Positions 53,271 to 62,124 of a stretch of DNA of 64,000 nt are shown here, piece after piece. Under the pieces are notes generated by a model. It had not been told where the DNA came from, searched no databases, and was given only the letters and a program-made list of their open reading frames with translations. Positions within the stretch are counted from its first letter, which is position 1, and every line of letters starts with the position of its first letter. Both the position numbers and the translations under genes were made by a program. Location: NCBI RefSeq assembly GCF_001610895.1, contig NZ_CP011273.1, positions 2,046,001 to 2,110,000 of the forward strand, given 5' to 3'. This DNA comes from Planctomyces sp. SH-PL62 (GTDB lineage: Bacteria > Planctomycetota > Planctomycetia > Isosphaerales > Isosphaeraceae).

Positions 53271-54854
53271 ATGCCGCAACGATCTTTCGAGCACTGGTAT
53301 CGCGGCTCGTCGTTCGCGGCGGCCGCCGGGTCCTCGACTTCCTCCTTTCGGGGGCTCCGGGGCTCGCTGACGACCCCGGCCTTTCGCACCGCCTCGACAT
53401 TCGACGAGGGGGCGGCGGGAGGGCTCGCGGCGGGAGGCTCGGCCGCGTTCGGCCTCGCGTGGTCGGCGACGGCTTCCGCGAGCCTCGGTCTGGGCGGGGC
53501 CTCGACGTCGACGCTCTCAACGACGAGGGAGGGGGAGGGGGGCCTGGGATTGGGCGCGGCCTCGTCCGCGAATCTCGACCAGATCGTCGCCGCCTCGGGC
53601 GGCGCGTCGTGGGGCGGGTCCGTCGGCGCGGCCGTCGGTTGCGTCGTCGTCACCTCGGGAGGATGGACGGCCGGCGGATCGGGCGTCCTGCTCGACCCGG
53701 CGCTGCGGGCCCGGTCGTTCGCGTACTGGTATCGCGGCCGCCCGGTCTCGAACTCCCTCGGCCCCCATTCGGGCGGCTTCGGCCACGTCTATCGAGGGAT
53801 GCTGGGCCTGCCGTCGGCCGCTCGCCTCGACGGCGTCGCGATCTCGCTGACGGGTGAGGGGGGCCTGGCCTTCGGCGGCCTTGCGATCGTGAGGGTCGGG
53901 GCGACGTACCACGAAGCCGCGACCGCGACGGGGAGCTTCGGCGGCGCCGCCGAAGCTCGACGCGACGTGGCGTTCGTTCCGTCGGGAGGGTGGTCGATCG
54001 GCGGGATTGGCCCGAATCGCGTGGCGGGCTCGGCGGTCTCGGCCGGCGGGCTGGCCGCGGCGGGCGTCTCGCCCCATCGGCTCGGCGCGACGGCCTCGGC
54101 GATGGCCGGGGCGACGTTCGGCGGGAGGGCCGGGGGCTTCATCGAGATCGCCTTCACGGCGGTCGGCGGTGCGACGGTCGGCGGCGCCGCGACGGGCTCG
54201 CGGTCGATCCTCGTGGAAGCGACGGGCGGCCTGGCCGTGGGGGGCGTCTCGCTATCGCCCTACATGGGCTATCACATCTACATCAACGATGGAATGGGCG
54301 GGCCGGTCGACTACGACGCGCCGGTCGCCCTGGTTTGGGAGCCGACGTGGACGAGCGGGCCGCTGCCGCCGGGTTCGTCCTTCCGGTTCGCCGTGCGGGC
54401 CTACGACGCCGAGACTGGGCTTGTGGACGAGAACCTCGACGCCTCGGTCGCCCTGATCCTCGACGACGAAGGGCGCGACGCGACCCGGGTCCCCCCCGCG
54501 CCGATCGGCCTCCGCGTCTTCCCTCGCCCCGGGGGCCGGGCGCGAATCGAGTGGACCGTCGCCGGGACGCCGGCCTCGCGACGCGCCTCGCACTTCAACG
54601 TCTACGTTCAGCCTGACGAGATCGCGTCCTACGCCGCGCCGACGATCGTCGCGACGGCGGCCTCGGCCCGGGGCGACTCGTTCGGCGTCGAGGTCGGCGG
54701 GCTGACCGACGCCGCGACCTACGCGGTCGTCGTTCGCGCGGCGAACGCGACGGGCGAAGAATCAAACACGCGTTCATACTATTTTACGGCCGACTCCGCC
54801 CCGCCGACCCAGGTCGATTCGCTCTCCGCCGCCACCTCGGCGAGCGTGGCCTGA
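53271..54854 (+). CDS. Gly/Ala-repeat fibre protein with fibronectin III domain
   Basis: This 527-residue protein has a long N-terminal half of imperfect Gly/Ala repeats (GGLAAGG, GATVGGAATG), including a duplicated FEHWYRG/FAYWYRG signature at residues 6 and 145. A beta segment around residues 325-400 follows, then a fibronectin type III domain (PPAPIGLRVFPRPGGRARIE to YYFTA). Repetitive shafts topped by Fn3 domains are common in phage fibres and adhesins. The host target is unknown. Confidence 0.6.
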   Translation: MPQRSFEHWYRGSSFAAAAGSSTSSFRGLRGSLTTPAFRTASTFDEGAAGGLAAGGSAAFGLAWSATASASLGLGGASTSTLSTTREGEGGLGLGAASSANLDQIVAASGGASWGGSVGAAVGCVVVTSGGWTAGGSGVLLDPALRARSFAYWYRGRPVSNSLGPHSGGFGHVYRGMLGLPSAARLDGVAISLTGEGGLAFGGLAIVRVGATYHEAATATGSFGGAAEARRDVAFVPSGGWSIGGIGPNRVAGSAVSAGGLAAAGVSPHRLGATASAMAGATFGGRAGGFIEIAFTAVGGATVGGAATGSRSILVEATGGLAVGGVSLSPYMGYHIYINDGMGGPVDYDAPVALVWEPTWTSGPLPPGSSFRFAVRAYDAETGLVDENLDASVALILDDEGRDATRVPPAPIGLRVFPRPGGRARIEWTVAGTPASRRASHFNVYVQPDEIASYAAPTIVATAASARGDSFGVEVGGLTDAATYAVVVRAANATGEESNTRSYYFTADSAPPTQVDSLSAATSASVA

Positions 54855-54972
54855 CCCGGTTTCCCCCATCGCCTCGACGCCGACGACGGTCGTTCCGCCG
54901 GTCCGCCTTCGCGCGGTCATACGCAGAGCGAGCGCCGAATCATCCCCTCGGCCCATCATCAGGACCCCAGCC

Positions 54973-57900
54973 TTGGCGATCACCATCTACAAGTCGGGCT
55001 ATCTCGCCACCCCCAAGTCATCGGACCTGGGGGTCGGCAAATTCAGCGTCTCCGTGTTCCTGCGGATGGACGAGGTCACGGCGTTCGGGATGTTCCACAC
55101 CCCGCTCACCCGGGGCAAGTGGTCGATTCAGGCCAACGGCGGGAGCCCAAACACCCAGCAGATCAAAATGTATGGGCTCGTCAGTCCGACGGGTTCGATC
55201 TTGACGGCCCAAAAACCCAAGTTCGCGGCCGGACACGTGGCCCACTTCGCGATGGTCTACGACAAGGATGATCCGACGCGGCAGTTCATGGCGGTCAACG
55301 GGATCAAGTACCCGTACGCGACCACGTCGAGCCTGCCGATCGACTTCGCGAACGTGGGGTTCGGGGTCGGCAACCCCAGCGTGACGAGCTTCCCCGTCGC
55401 GTTCACGGTCCAGGACCTGCTGTTCCTGAAGGGCCACGCCTTCTCCGACGAGGATCTGGACGCGATCCAGGACCACCCCGAGGTCGCGACGACGATCGGG
55501 GACGGGCCCGGAGTCTCGCGGGCGTTCTGGACGTTCGACGGCGATCCCGGCCAGCCGGTGACCGCCGGGAGCCCGGGGATCACCACGCCGGGGGTCCCGG
55601 CGCTCAGCTTCGGCGATCCGACCCTCGCGACGGACGGTTCCTCGGTGGCGTATTCCCCGCGGATGGCGTTCATCCGGGCCGTCCAGGTCGACCAGACGTT
55701 CGTCAGATCGAGCGGCAAGACCATCTGCGTCTCCTTGACCAACGCAGTCACCGGCGAGGGGGCCTTGATGCCCCCGGACGGGCTCCAGACCCCCCCCACG
55801 ATCCGGATCAACGGCGGCCCGCCGATCGTACTGCCGACCGTCGCCGAGGGGGCTTACCAGTCCGACGAGTGCACCGCCATGCTCTTCCCGCTGCCGGCGG
55901 GGGTCGTGATCCGGCCGGGGATCGACGCGGTCACGATCTCGGCTCCGAAGGGTTGGGCGGTCTCCGAGTCCGGCCTCGTCCCGACGATGGTCGACCGTGT
56001 CGTCCACAACCGAGCCGGGAGGCCGTCGTCGATGGCGGCCTGGCCGGAAGCCGAGCAGCTCCGCGTCGGGGTGAACATCCCCCTGCCGTCGATGACCTAC
56101 TACGACATCTATCGGGTGCCCAAGAACCTCGCCCTGCACAACGCTCCGATGAGCCCCAGCGACGCGAATCCGGACGGGACGTACGCCCGGTCGACGAACG
56201 CCACGATCGTTCAGCTCAATCACAACGGGATCGACAACGTGGGGCCGCCGGCTCCGCTGGGTCTCTACGCCGTGCGTTGGGATGATCTCAATCTCGCCGA
56301 CCCCGTGACGATCACGCTGACGACTTCCAGCGACAACCTGGACCTTTTCGAGCGGGTCGAGTATCGCAACGACGGAGCGGCCGGCGTCGGCAAGGTCCGG
56401 GTCTTCGAGTTGCGTCGGCGAGTTTACACGCACGTCCTCGCCTCGGACGTCGACGCCTCGGCGACGACCCTGACGATGACCACGATGGTCGACTCACGTG
56501 CGAATTCGGCGGCCACGCGAGACTGCTTCATCGTCCTTGGCGGCGAACAGATCCGGGTCGGGTCCCAGGGGACGAACAAGTCCACCGTCGTGGGCTGCAC
56601 ACGGGGTTGGAACGGTACGACCCCCACCTCTCACGCCGCCGGGTCCCCGGTCGAGATCCGCTACGCGAACGTCAACGTCGTGCTCACGATGTCCCTGAAG
56701 AGCACGTCCGGCAACCTCAAGTATGCGAATCTGTCGATCCTCGGCCCCGACAACTGGACTCCGCCCGTCGCCCCCGGCCCGGCCTCCGTCGCCCACGTCG
56801 CCTGGGACGACCTCGACGTCGACCTCCTGCGGAACTTCTCGTCCGGGAGCGGCATCACGCGGTGCATGGACTCCCTGCCCACGACTCGAGACGCCACCGA
56901 GCCCGAGCACGTGACGCAGGCCGACGACCCCCACTGGGCCTCGCCGCGGTGGGCGGACGACCTGCGGATCAAGAAAATCCGCCCCTTCGACCCGGTCCGA
57001 AGCCCCTACGTCTACGCCCACATCGGCGAGTTCCCCGGGGCCGAACTCTATACAGCCACCCTTGGAGCTCCGCTGGCCGCCGCGGATTCGGAGTCGATCG
57101 AAACGATCTCGATCCCCGACGGCGACGCCGCCCCGGTCTGCTACGGCTCGCGGCTGTTCATCGGCGGCGAGGCGATGCGGGTCGTCGGCGAGGCCGGGCC
57201 CGGCCTGTACAAGGTCGTCCGGGGGATCGACGACACGGCCGCGACCGCCCACCCCGCCGGACCGATCCAGGTCGGCTGGCGGATCCCGATCACGGATCCG
57301 TCTCAGTACGTACGGCCCGGAAGGCGATTCTACGAGGTGGTCCTCGACGAGAACTCGACGCCCCCCCGGTTCGGGATCGCGCCGGCTCGGGACTCGCTCC
57401 GAATCCTGCCTGACTGCAACATCACGGCGAGGCGGTCTCTGACCCTCCCCAACGGCGTGGACGCGACGGCCGTCACCTTCGCCGTGGCCCCCGCCGAACC
57501 GGGCGACTGGTTCTACCTCGCCAAGGGCCTGACCCTGGTCGTCGGCGGCGAGACGATGACGATCGCGTCGGCCGACGAATCCGCCGGGACGGTGACGGTC
57601 AGCCCCAGAACCGCCGGCGCGGTCCACGCTCCGGGAGCGGCGGGCGCGACGAAGTCGGACCTGGCCCTCTTCCAGGACGCCTCCGGCGGCCTCCGGGTCT
57701 GGAAGTCGACCGTGTACTGGGCCTGCATCTGCCTCCCCACCGGGAGGCGGTCGTTCCTGATCCACGGCGAACTCGCAAGCGGCGAAGAGACGGCCCAGTT
57801 CGCCGCCGGCGAGCAGATCTACGACCCGGCCCGGACCGGGTTGAGATTCGACGTCTACGCCAAGCCCTCGATCCCCTATGAGATGGTCGGCAAGCTCAGT

Positions 57901-59049
57901 TCGCTGACCTCTGGCGGCTGGTGCTGGGCCAACGTGCCGTTCCTGGCCTCGGACTCCCTGGTCCGGCGGATCGCCAAGGCCGTCCGAGACAACCTCCCCG
58001 CCGGCCGCAAGGTCGTCGTGGAGTTGGCGAACGAATTCTGGAACACCGTCTTCCCGTTCTGGGGCAAGGGGCTCACCTTCGACCTGCTGATGCGGGCACC
58101 CTCCGGCGCAACCCCCGTCGACTGGTGGCTGCTCCGCCAGGATCGGGTGACGGCGATCTTCCGGGAGGTCTTCAGCGAACAGGGCCGGGCCGGCGAGATC
58201 CTTCAGGTCATCGCCTGGCAGCAAGGCCAGGCCGCCGGAATCCTCGCGGCGGTCAGGCGGCTGGGGATCCAGCCCGACGCCGTCTCGATGGCGGCCTACA
58301 TTGCGGCACCGGAGACGGCCGCCTACGTCCGATCGGTCAACATCATCGACGACGAGCAGGCGTGCGACCTGTTCGCGACCGCCGTCGAGTTCAACGTCGA
58401 CACTCTCTCCTACCGAGTCGCCGCCGAACGCAACGTCAAGGCGATCGCCGAGCACGAGGCGATCACGGGCCGCAAGCTCCTCAACCTCTATTACGAGGGG
58501 GGGCTCGACTTCGCCGTCCCCCAGCGAGCCGACGTCGTCGCCCGCAAGGAGCGATCCCGCGACCTCCGCTACAACCCCTTGTGGTATCACGTCGAACGCG
58601 ACGTCTACTCGATCTTCCGCCGGGTCGGCAAGGTCGACGCCTACGCGGTCTACGCCTACGGCCTGGTCGCGGGCGGGGACGTCGGCCACCTCTGGGGGAT
58701 GATCAACCATCCCCGCCAGAAACCCGGCTACGGCGACGGTCGCAATGGGAGTCGCGACAACCGATTAGCTTTGTTCCGCAAGGGCCTGCCGAACTCGGCC
58801 GACCTCACGACCGGCCCCGACGCCGCGAACGACTCGGTCCGGCTCCAGGCCTGGATGGACCAGAACCGCGACTTCTTCCTGCACTCGAACAGCACCAATC
58901 CCGACCCGGGCACCGGCCCTGATCCGGGCACCGACCCGGAAACGGGGCCGGGGCCCAATCCCGGCCTCCCGGGCCAGGGCGTTTCGCGCAAGCCCTCGAG
59001 GATCGTCCCGCTCGGCTCCTTCAGCCGCGCCTTTCGCGGCTATCGATGA
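54973..59049 (+). CDS. giant tail protein with LamG-like and glycosidase-like domains
   Basis: The product is 1358 residues and starts at TTG (AITIYKSGYLATPK). A laminin-G/concanavalin-like domain covers about residues 1-230. Three related beta modules lie near 487-570, 695-775 and 817-900 (core GGExxRV...V.RG..GT..H.aG), like the module inserted in the capsid protein. Residues 970-1250 resemble a clan GH-A TIM barrel: ELANEFWN with acid/base candidate Glu1021, and LNLYYEGG with nucleophile candidate Glu1175. A Pro/Gly/Asp linker and short tail end the protein. It is a candidate polysaccharide depolymerase on the tail. Substrate unknown. Confidence 0.72.
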   Translation: MAITIYKSGYLATPKSSDLGVGKFSVSVFLRMDEVTAFGMFHTPLTRGKWSIQANGGSPNTQQIKMYGLVSPTGSILTAQKPKFAAGHVAHFAMVYDKDDPTRQFMAVNGIKYPYATTSSLPIDFANVGFGVGNPSVTSFPVAFTVQDLLFLKGHAFSDEDLDAIQDHPEVATTIGDGPGVSRAFWTFDGDPGQPVTAGSPGITTPGVPALSFGDPTLATDGSSVAYSPRMAFIRAVQVDQTFVRSSGKTICVSLTNAVTGEGALMPPDGLQTPPTIRINGGPPIVLPTVAEGAYQSDECTAMLFPLPAGVVIRPGIDAVTISAPKGWAVSESGLVPTMVDRVVHNRAGRPSSMAAWPEAEQLRVGVNIPLPSMTYYDIYRVPKNLALHNAPMSPSDANPDGTYARSTNATIVQLNHNGIDNVGPPAPLGLYAVRWDDLNLADPVTITLTTSSDNLDLFERVEYRNDGAAGVGKVRVFELRRRVYTHVLASDVDASATTLTMTTMVDSRANSAATRDCFIVLGGEQIRVGSQGTNKSTVVGCTRGWNGTTPTSHAAGSPVEIRYANVNVVLTMSLKSTSGNLKYANLSILGPDNWTPPVAPGPASVAHVAWDDLDVDLLRNFSSGSGITRCMDSLPTTRDATEPEHVTQADDPHWASPRWADDLRIKKIRPFDPVRSPYVYAHIGEFPGAELYTATLGAPLAAADSESIETISIPDGDAAPVCYGSRLFIGGEAMRVVGEAGPGLYKVVRGIDDTAATAHPAGPIQVGWRIPITDPSQYVRPGRRFYEVVLDENSTPPRFGIAPARDSLRILPDCNITARRSLTLPNGVDATAVTFAVAPAEPGDWFYLAKGLTLVVGGETMTIASADESAGTVTVSPRTAGAVHAPGAAGATKSDLALFQDASGGLRVWKSTVYWACICLPTGRRSFLIHGELASGEETAQFAAGEQIYDPARTGLRFDVYAKPSIPYEMVGKLSSLTSGGWCWANVPFLASDSLVRRIAKAVRDNLPAGRKVVVELANEFWNTVFPFWGKGLTFDLLMRAPSGATPVDWWLLRQDRVTAIFREVFSEQGRAGEILQVIAWQQGQAAGILAAVRRLGIQPDAVSMAAYIAAPETAAYVRSVNIIDDEQACDLFATAVEFNVDTLSYRVAAERNVKAIAEHEAITGRKLLNLYYEGGLDFAVPQRADVVARKERSRDLRYNPLWYHVERDVYSIFRRVGKVDAYAVYAYGLVAGGDVGHLWGMINHPRQKPGYGDGRNGSRDNRLALFRKGLPNSADLTTGPDAANDSVRLQAWMDQNRDFFLHSNSTNPDPGTGPDPGTDPETGPGPNPGLPGQGVSRKPSRIVPLGSFSRAFRGYR

Positions 59050-59148
59050 AAGACACAGCCGGACCGGCCGCCGAAATCCCGCATTAGGGATGCACGAGCG
59101 AGCCGATTTCTTTCTTGCAGCATCCGTAGCCATGAAGGGCGAACGACC

Positions 59149-59604
59149 ATGCCGACCTCGCGCGAACGCGACGTCCGAGGGGCGATCCGCGACATCCTGG
59201 ACGCGACCGGCGCTTTCGACGCCGTCTACACGGCGGGCCTCCCGGAAGACCGCGGCGAGCGATCGGGCGACCGCCTCGCCGCCGCGGTCGAACCGGGCGA
59301 GACTCGCGTCGCGGGGCAGGGTGACGACGTCTCCGGCGCCCTCGCGGCGACCTCCCACGTCACGCTCGTCCTCCTCGCCCGCGACGACGACCCGGCCGCC
59401 CGCGACGACCAGGCCGAGCGGCTCCTTCACACGGCCGCCGCGGCACTCAACGGGCGGTCCCTCGCCGGCTCCACCCTCCCCGGCTCCACCCGCATCCGAT
59501 CCTGGGCCTGGCGCAAGCCCATCGCCCCCGAACGTCGGATCGAGGCGATCCTGGAATTCCAGTATCTCGTCGAGGGCTGGAACGCCTTCGACTTCTCGGA
59601 ATAA
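59149..59604 (+). CDS. candidate tail terminator/completion protein
   Basis: This 151-residue protein has an alpha/beta pattern (ERDVRGAIRDILDATGAFD, THVTLVLLARDD, RRIEAILEFQYLVEGW). It lies directly before the tail tube candidate, the standard place for a tail terminator, and its size fits. No specific family was confirmed. Confidence 0.55.
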   Translation: MPTSRERDVRGAIRDILDATGAFDAVYTAGLPEDRGERSGDRLAAAVEPGETRVAGQGDDVSGALAATSHVTLVLLARDDDPAARDDQAERLLHTAAAALNGRSLAGSTLPGSTRIRSWAWRKPIAPERRIEAILEFQYLVEGWNAFDFSE

Positions 59605-59651
59605 GCCCCCCGCCCGCTTCCCTCCCCGATCCCCCGACAAGGAGTAGCTCC

Positions 59652-60068
59652 ATGGCCGCGACCAAGCTCCAGGCGAACTGGACGGCCGTCTCATTCGGAA
59701 CCAACGCCATCTCCCGGGTCTCCCAGGTGACCTTCACCCAGGGGGGCTCGCTGGCCGCCTACGCGGCCGACGGCGACCACTTCCCGACCGTCGTCGTCAA
59801 CCTTATGAACAAGCCCCGCGCCACCGTCACCAGCGCCGACCCCGCCGCGCTCATGGCGATCGCGCCCGGCACCGCCGACACCTTCAGCGCGACCCACAAG
59901 GACGCGAAGGGGGAGGTCGGCGGCGACATCCTCTACGTCCTCGCCAACGCCGTGGCCGAGAACGCCGAAACCTCCGGCGCCCACGGCCAGTTCGGCGTCG
60001 CCACCCTGAGCCTCATGGCCTACTCCAGCGACGGCGTCACCAATCCCCTGAGCTTCACCCGAGCCTGA
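59652..60068 (+). CDS. candidate major tail tube protein
   Basis: This 138-residue beta-rich protein (ISRVSQVTFTQGGSLAAYA, then FPTVVVNLMNKPRATVTSAD) has the length and fold pattern of a simple tail tube subunit. It sits between the tail terminator candidate and the tail chaperone genes, as expected. A GGAG site precedes the ATG by about 8 bases. Homology to a named tube family was not verified. Confidence 0.6.
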   Translation: MAATKLQANWTAVSFGTNAISRVSQVTFTQGGSLAAYAADGDHFPTVVVNLMNKPRATVTSADPAALMAIAPGTADTFSATHKDAKGEVGGDILYVLANAVAENAETSGAHGQFGVATLSLMAYSSDGVTNPLSFTRA

Positions 60069-60155
60069 CGGATTCCCGCATCCGAGTCAGATCGTGGACC
60101 GACTGCGACTTCGCAATCAAAACTCTCCAAACGACGGCAGACCAGGCGAGATCCG

Positions 60156-60461
60156 ATGGACCCCAAACCGTTCGACGCCCTGATCGTCCCGGAATCGTGG
60201 AAGAGCGGCGGCACCCAGCTCGACCGGATCGACTCCGTCCTCCGCGTGGCCGAACCCCTCCTGGGGGTCGACCGGCCGCGCGGCGGGCGGGCCTTCATCC
60301 GACGCCAGCCGGGGGGCCGACTCTTCATTACGGCCGACCCTCGCGACACCCTCTCCTTCCCTGTGGGCCACCCCCGCGAGGGACGCCCCCGCTACACCTG
60401 GACCCCCGCGGTCGACGGCTCCGAGCGGGGAGTGCTGGTCGAGGAGGCGCGGCATGCTTGA
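60156..60461 (+). CDS. small phage protein before the tail chaperone
   Basis: This 101-residue protein of beta and coil (DALIVPESWKSGGTQLDRID, RAFIRRQPGGRLFITADPRD) has no recognised family. Its stop overlaps the next start by 8 bases, showing translational coupling. Position between the tube and chaperone suggests a tail-assembly component. Confidence 0.55.
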   Translation: MDPKPFDALIVPESWKSGGTQLDRIDSVLRVAEPLLGVDRPRGGRAFIRRQPGGRLFITADPRDTLSFPVGHPREGRPRYTWTPAVDGSERGVLVEEARHA

Positions 60462-60867
60462 CGAACGAACTCTCCGACGCCCGACGTTCACGCCCGGCCC
60501 CGAAGTCGTCCTGGGCGACGGGCAGACCTGGACCCTCCCCCGGCCCTCGCTCCGCCTCTTCCCGGTGCGCGACGCCGACGGCCGCATCGCCGTCGGCGGC
60601 GGGCCGAGCTTCGGCGCCGAGTATGAGGCGCTGATGGATGACCTGGCCGCCTGCGACGCCGACGACGCCACCTCCCGACTGACCATCCAGTTCCGCATGA
60701 CGGCTCTGCTCCTGGCCCGCAACTACCACCTGGCCGACCGCGACCTCCGCGAACTTCTGATCGTCGACGCCGAGGACCCGCACTGCCGCGAGCGCTGGCG
60801 GACGATCAACCAGGCGATGACGGGCCGCGCCCCAAAACCTTCAGCCGATGGCTCCGCTGCACCCTGA
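60454..60867 (+). CDS. tail assembly chaperone, short form
   Basis: This 137-residue protein is the product made without frameshifting. The C-terminal half is helical (LTIQFRMTALLLARNYHLAD). It overlaps the preceding gene by 8 bases and lies between the tail tube and tape-measure positions, as gene G does in phage lambda. The last 10 residues follow a slippery heptamer and are low-complexity (SADGSAAP), as expected for a termination tail. Confidence 0.75.
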   Translation: MLDERTLRRPTFTPGPEVVLGDGQTWTLPRPSLRLFPVRDADGRIAVGGGPSFGAEYEALMDDLAACDADDATSRLTIQFRMTALLLARNYHLADRDLRELLIVDAEDPHCRERWRTINQAMTGRAPKPSADGSAAP

Positions 60868-61019
60868 TCGCGAACGGAGTCGCCCAGGACCTTCCCTGGG
60901 AGGACGCCATCGGCGTCTCTGAAATGCTCGTCGCCCTCGGCCGCGCCGTCCCCCCTTCGCGATGGATCGACGGCCTGGAAGCCCGCGCCCGGGAGGCCGC
61001 CCTCGAAGCCCTTTTTTGA
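60454..61019 (+). CDS. tail assembly chaperone, -1 frameshift extended form
   Basis: A -1 shift at the heptamer CCCAAAA (60831-60837) would join 128 residues of the short form to 60 residues read from 60837 to the stop at 61017-61019. The extension is well formed (TFSRWLRCTLIANGVAQDLP, then ARAREAALEALF) and has no start codon or ribosome site of its own. It fills a gap that otherwise has no gene. The arrangement matches the G/GT products of lambda-like tail assembly, where the longer form bridges the tape measure and the tube. The length of the long form is about 188 residues. Confidence 0.8.
60831..60882 (+). promoter_or_regulatory. programmed -1 frameshift signal
   Basis: The heptamer C CCA AAA is in the zero frame and matches the X XXY YYZ rule. 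An 8-bp stem (60849-60856 with 60875-60882, two G-U pairs, 18-base loop) starts 11 bases downstream, within the spacing known to stimulate slippage. The loop could also form a pseudoknot, which I could not compute. Confidence 0.75.
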
Positions 61020-61049
61020 ACGCGAACGCCCGACACGAGAGAACCAATC

Positions 61050-61667
61050 ATGGGCCTCGACGAATTCCTGATCTCGCGAGAACGGACGCCGGGACGGCTC
61101 GTCCCGCCGGGGGGGGCCCTCGACGACTTCCTCGTCGCGCCCCCCACGCTCCCCGAGCCCGTCGAGGCCGAGGGCCGCGTCGAGGACGCGCCGCTCGTCG
61201 GGACGACGCCCCGACCCAAGGCCCCGGCCGCCGCAACCACCGCGTTCGAGCCCACTCGACCGATCGCCGTGGACGGGTCCGCCGTGGCCGATCTCGCGAT
61301 CATCGCCCCCCCCACGATCGATGAGCCTTCGCCCGCCGGCTGGCCTCGCGAGTTCGTCGACGACGCGGTCCTCGACCCTATGGACCTCGTCTCGCCCCAT
61401 GCAGCCCCCCTGGGCGCGGATCCAGACCCGCGACGCACTCCCGAATTCGGGACGCCGTCGCCGACGCTCCCGGATCCGTTCGCGGTCCCGGCTCGGTCCG
61501 GCCCCCGCGACGAGCCGGCCGACGGCCTCGGCGCGGCGGCGGACGAGGCGCTGGAACGGCTCGCTCGGGTGGCGGAGCGGCTAGAGCGGGCCGTCGAGCG
61601 ACTGGACCCGCCGCCCCCCTCGATCGGGTCGCGCCCCCGGACGTTCCGGGGGCGGATCGACGGCTGA
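61050..61667 (+). CDS. Pro/Ala-rich protein at the tape-measure position
   Basis: This 205-residue protein is mostly Pro/Ala/Asp-rich, apparently disordered (GRLVPPGGALDDFLVAPPTL). A C-terminal coiled coil follows (ALERLARVAERLERAVERLD). It follows the frameshifted chaperone by 30 bases, where a tape measure protein is expected. It lacks the long helical repeats and membrane segments of tape measures and is much shorter than usual. It may be a very short or atypical tape measure, or the tape measure may lie elsewhere. Confidence 0.55.
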   Translation: MGLDEFLISRERTPGRLVPPGGALDDFLVAPPTLPEPVEAEGRVEDAPLVGTTPRPKAPAAATTAFEPTRPIAVDGSAVADLAIIAPPTIDEPSPAGWPREFVDDAVLDPMDLVSPHAAPLGADPDPRRTPEFGTPSPTLPDPFAVPARSGPRDEPADGLGAAADEALERLARVAERLERAVERLDPPPPSIGSRPRTFRGRIDG

Positions 61668-61713
61668 CGCGGGCGATCCGGCCTCGGACCGCAAAGGAAT
61701 GGGAATCTTAGAC

Positions 61714-62085
61714 ATGGTCACATACAACGGCGAGAACATCTTCGGCTCGGCCGTGCAGTTTCAGCACGTCCCCCGGCCCAGGGCCCAGCAGGTCAACGCC
61801 TTCTTCGGGGTCAGCGGCACGCAGGTCCTCGACGGCGGGGGTCGGGGCCGCGTCTTCTTCATCCGGGGAGTCCTCGCGGCGCCCACGCTCGCGGGGCTCG
61901 ACGAGGCCGAGGCGCGGTTCGCCGACCTTGCCGACGGCGAAGCCCGCATGTTGGTGGACAACCGCGGCCGATCCTGGCCCCACGTCGTCTTCCGAGGCGA
62001 GTTCACGCCCGACGCCCGAGGCGCAGTCCCCTGCGGCGGCGGCTGGGCCCTCCCGTACCGCGCCGTGTTTCACGGACTGACCTGA
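61714..62085 (+). CDS. distal tail-like small protein
   Basis: This 123-residue protein (starting MVTYNGENIFGSAVQFQHV) is compact and beta-rich (GRVFFIRGVLAAPTLAGLDE, WPHVVFRGEFTPDARG). An ATG at 61699 adds five residues and is an alternative start. Position after the tape-measure slot suggests a distal tail or baseplate component, but no family is confirmed. Confidence 0.6.
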   Translation: MVTYNGENIFGSAVQFQHVPRPRAQQVNAFFGVSGTQVLDGGGRGRVFFIRGVLAAPTLAGLDEAEARFADLADGEARMLVDNRGRSWPHVVFRGEFTPDARGAVPCGGGWALPYRAVFHGLT

Positions 62086-62124
62086 CATCATCCGTCTTCG
62101 ATACGAGACGAGGCGACGCCCCCC

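Noticed and set aside
56494-58710. 738-codon minus-strand frame inside the giant tail protein
   Set aside because: Its composition is that of a GC shadow, while the plus strand has coherent domains.
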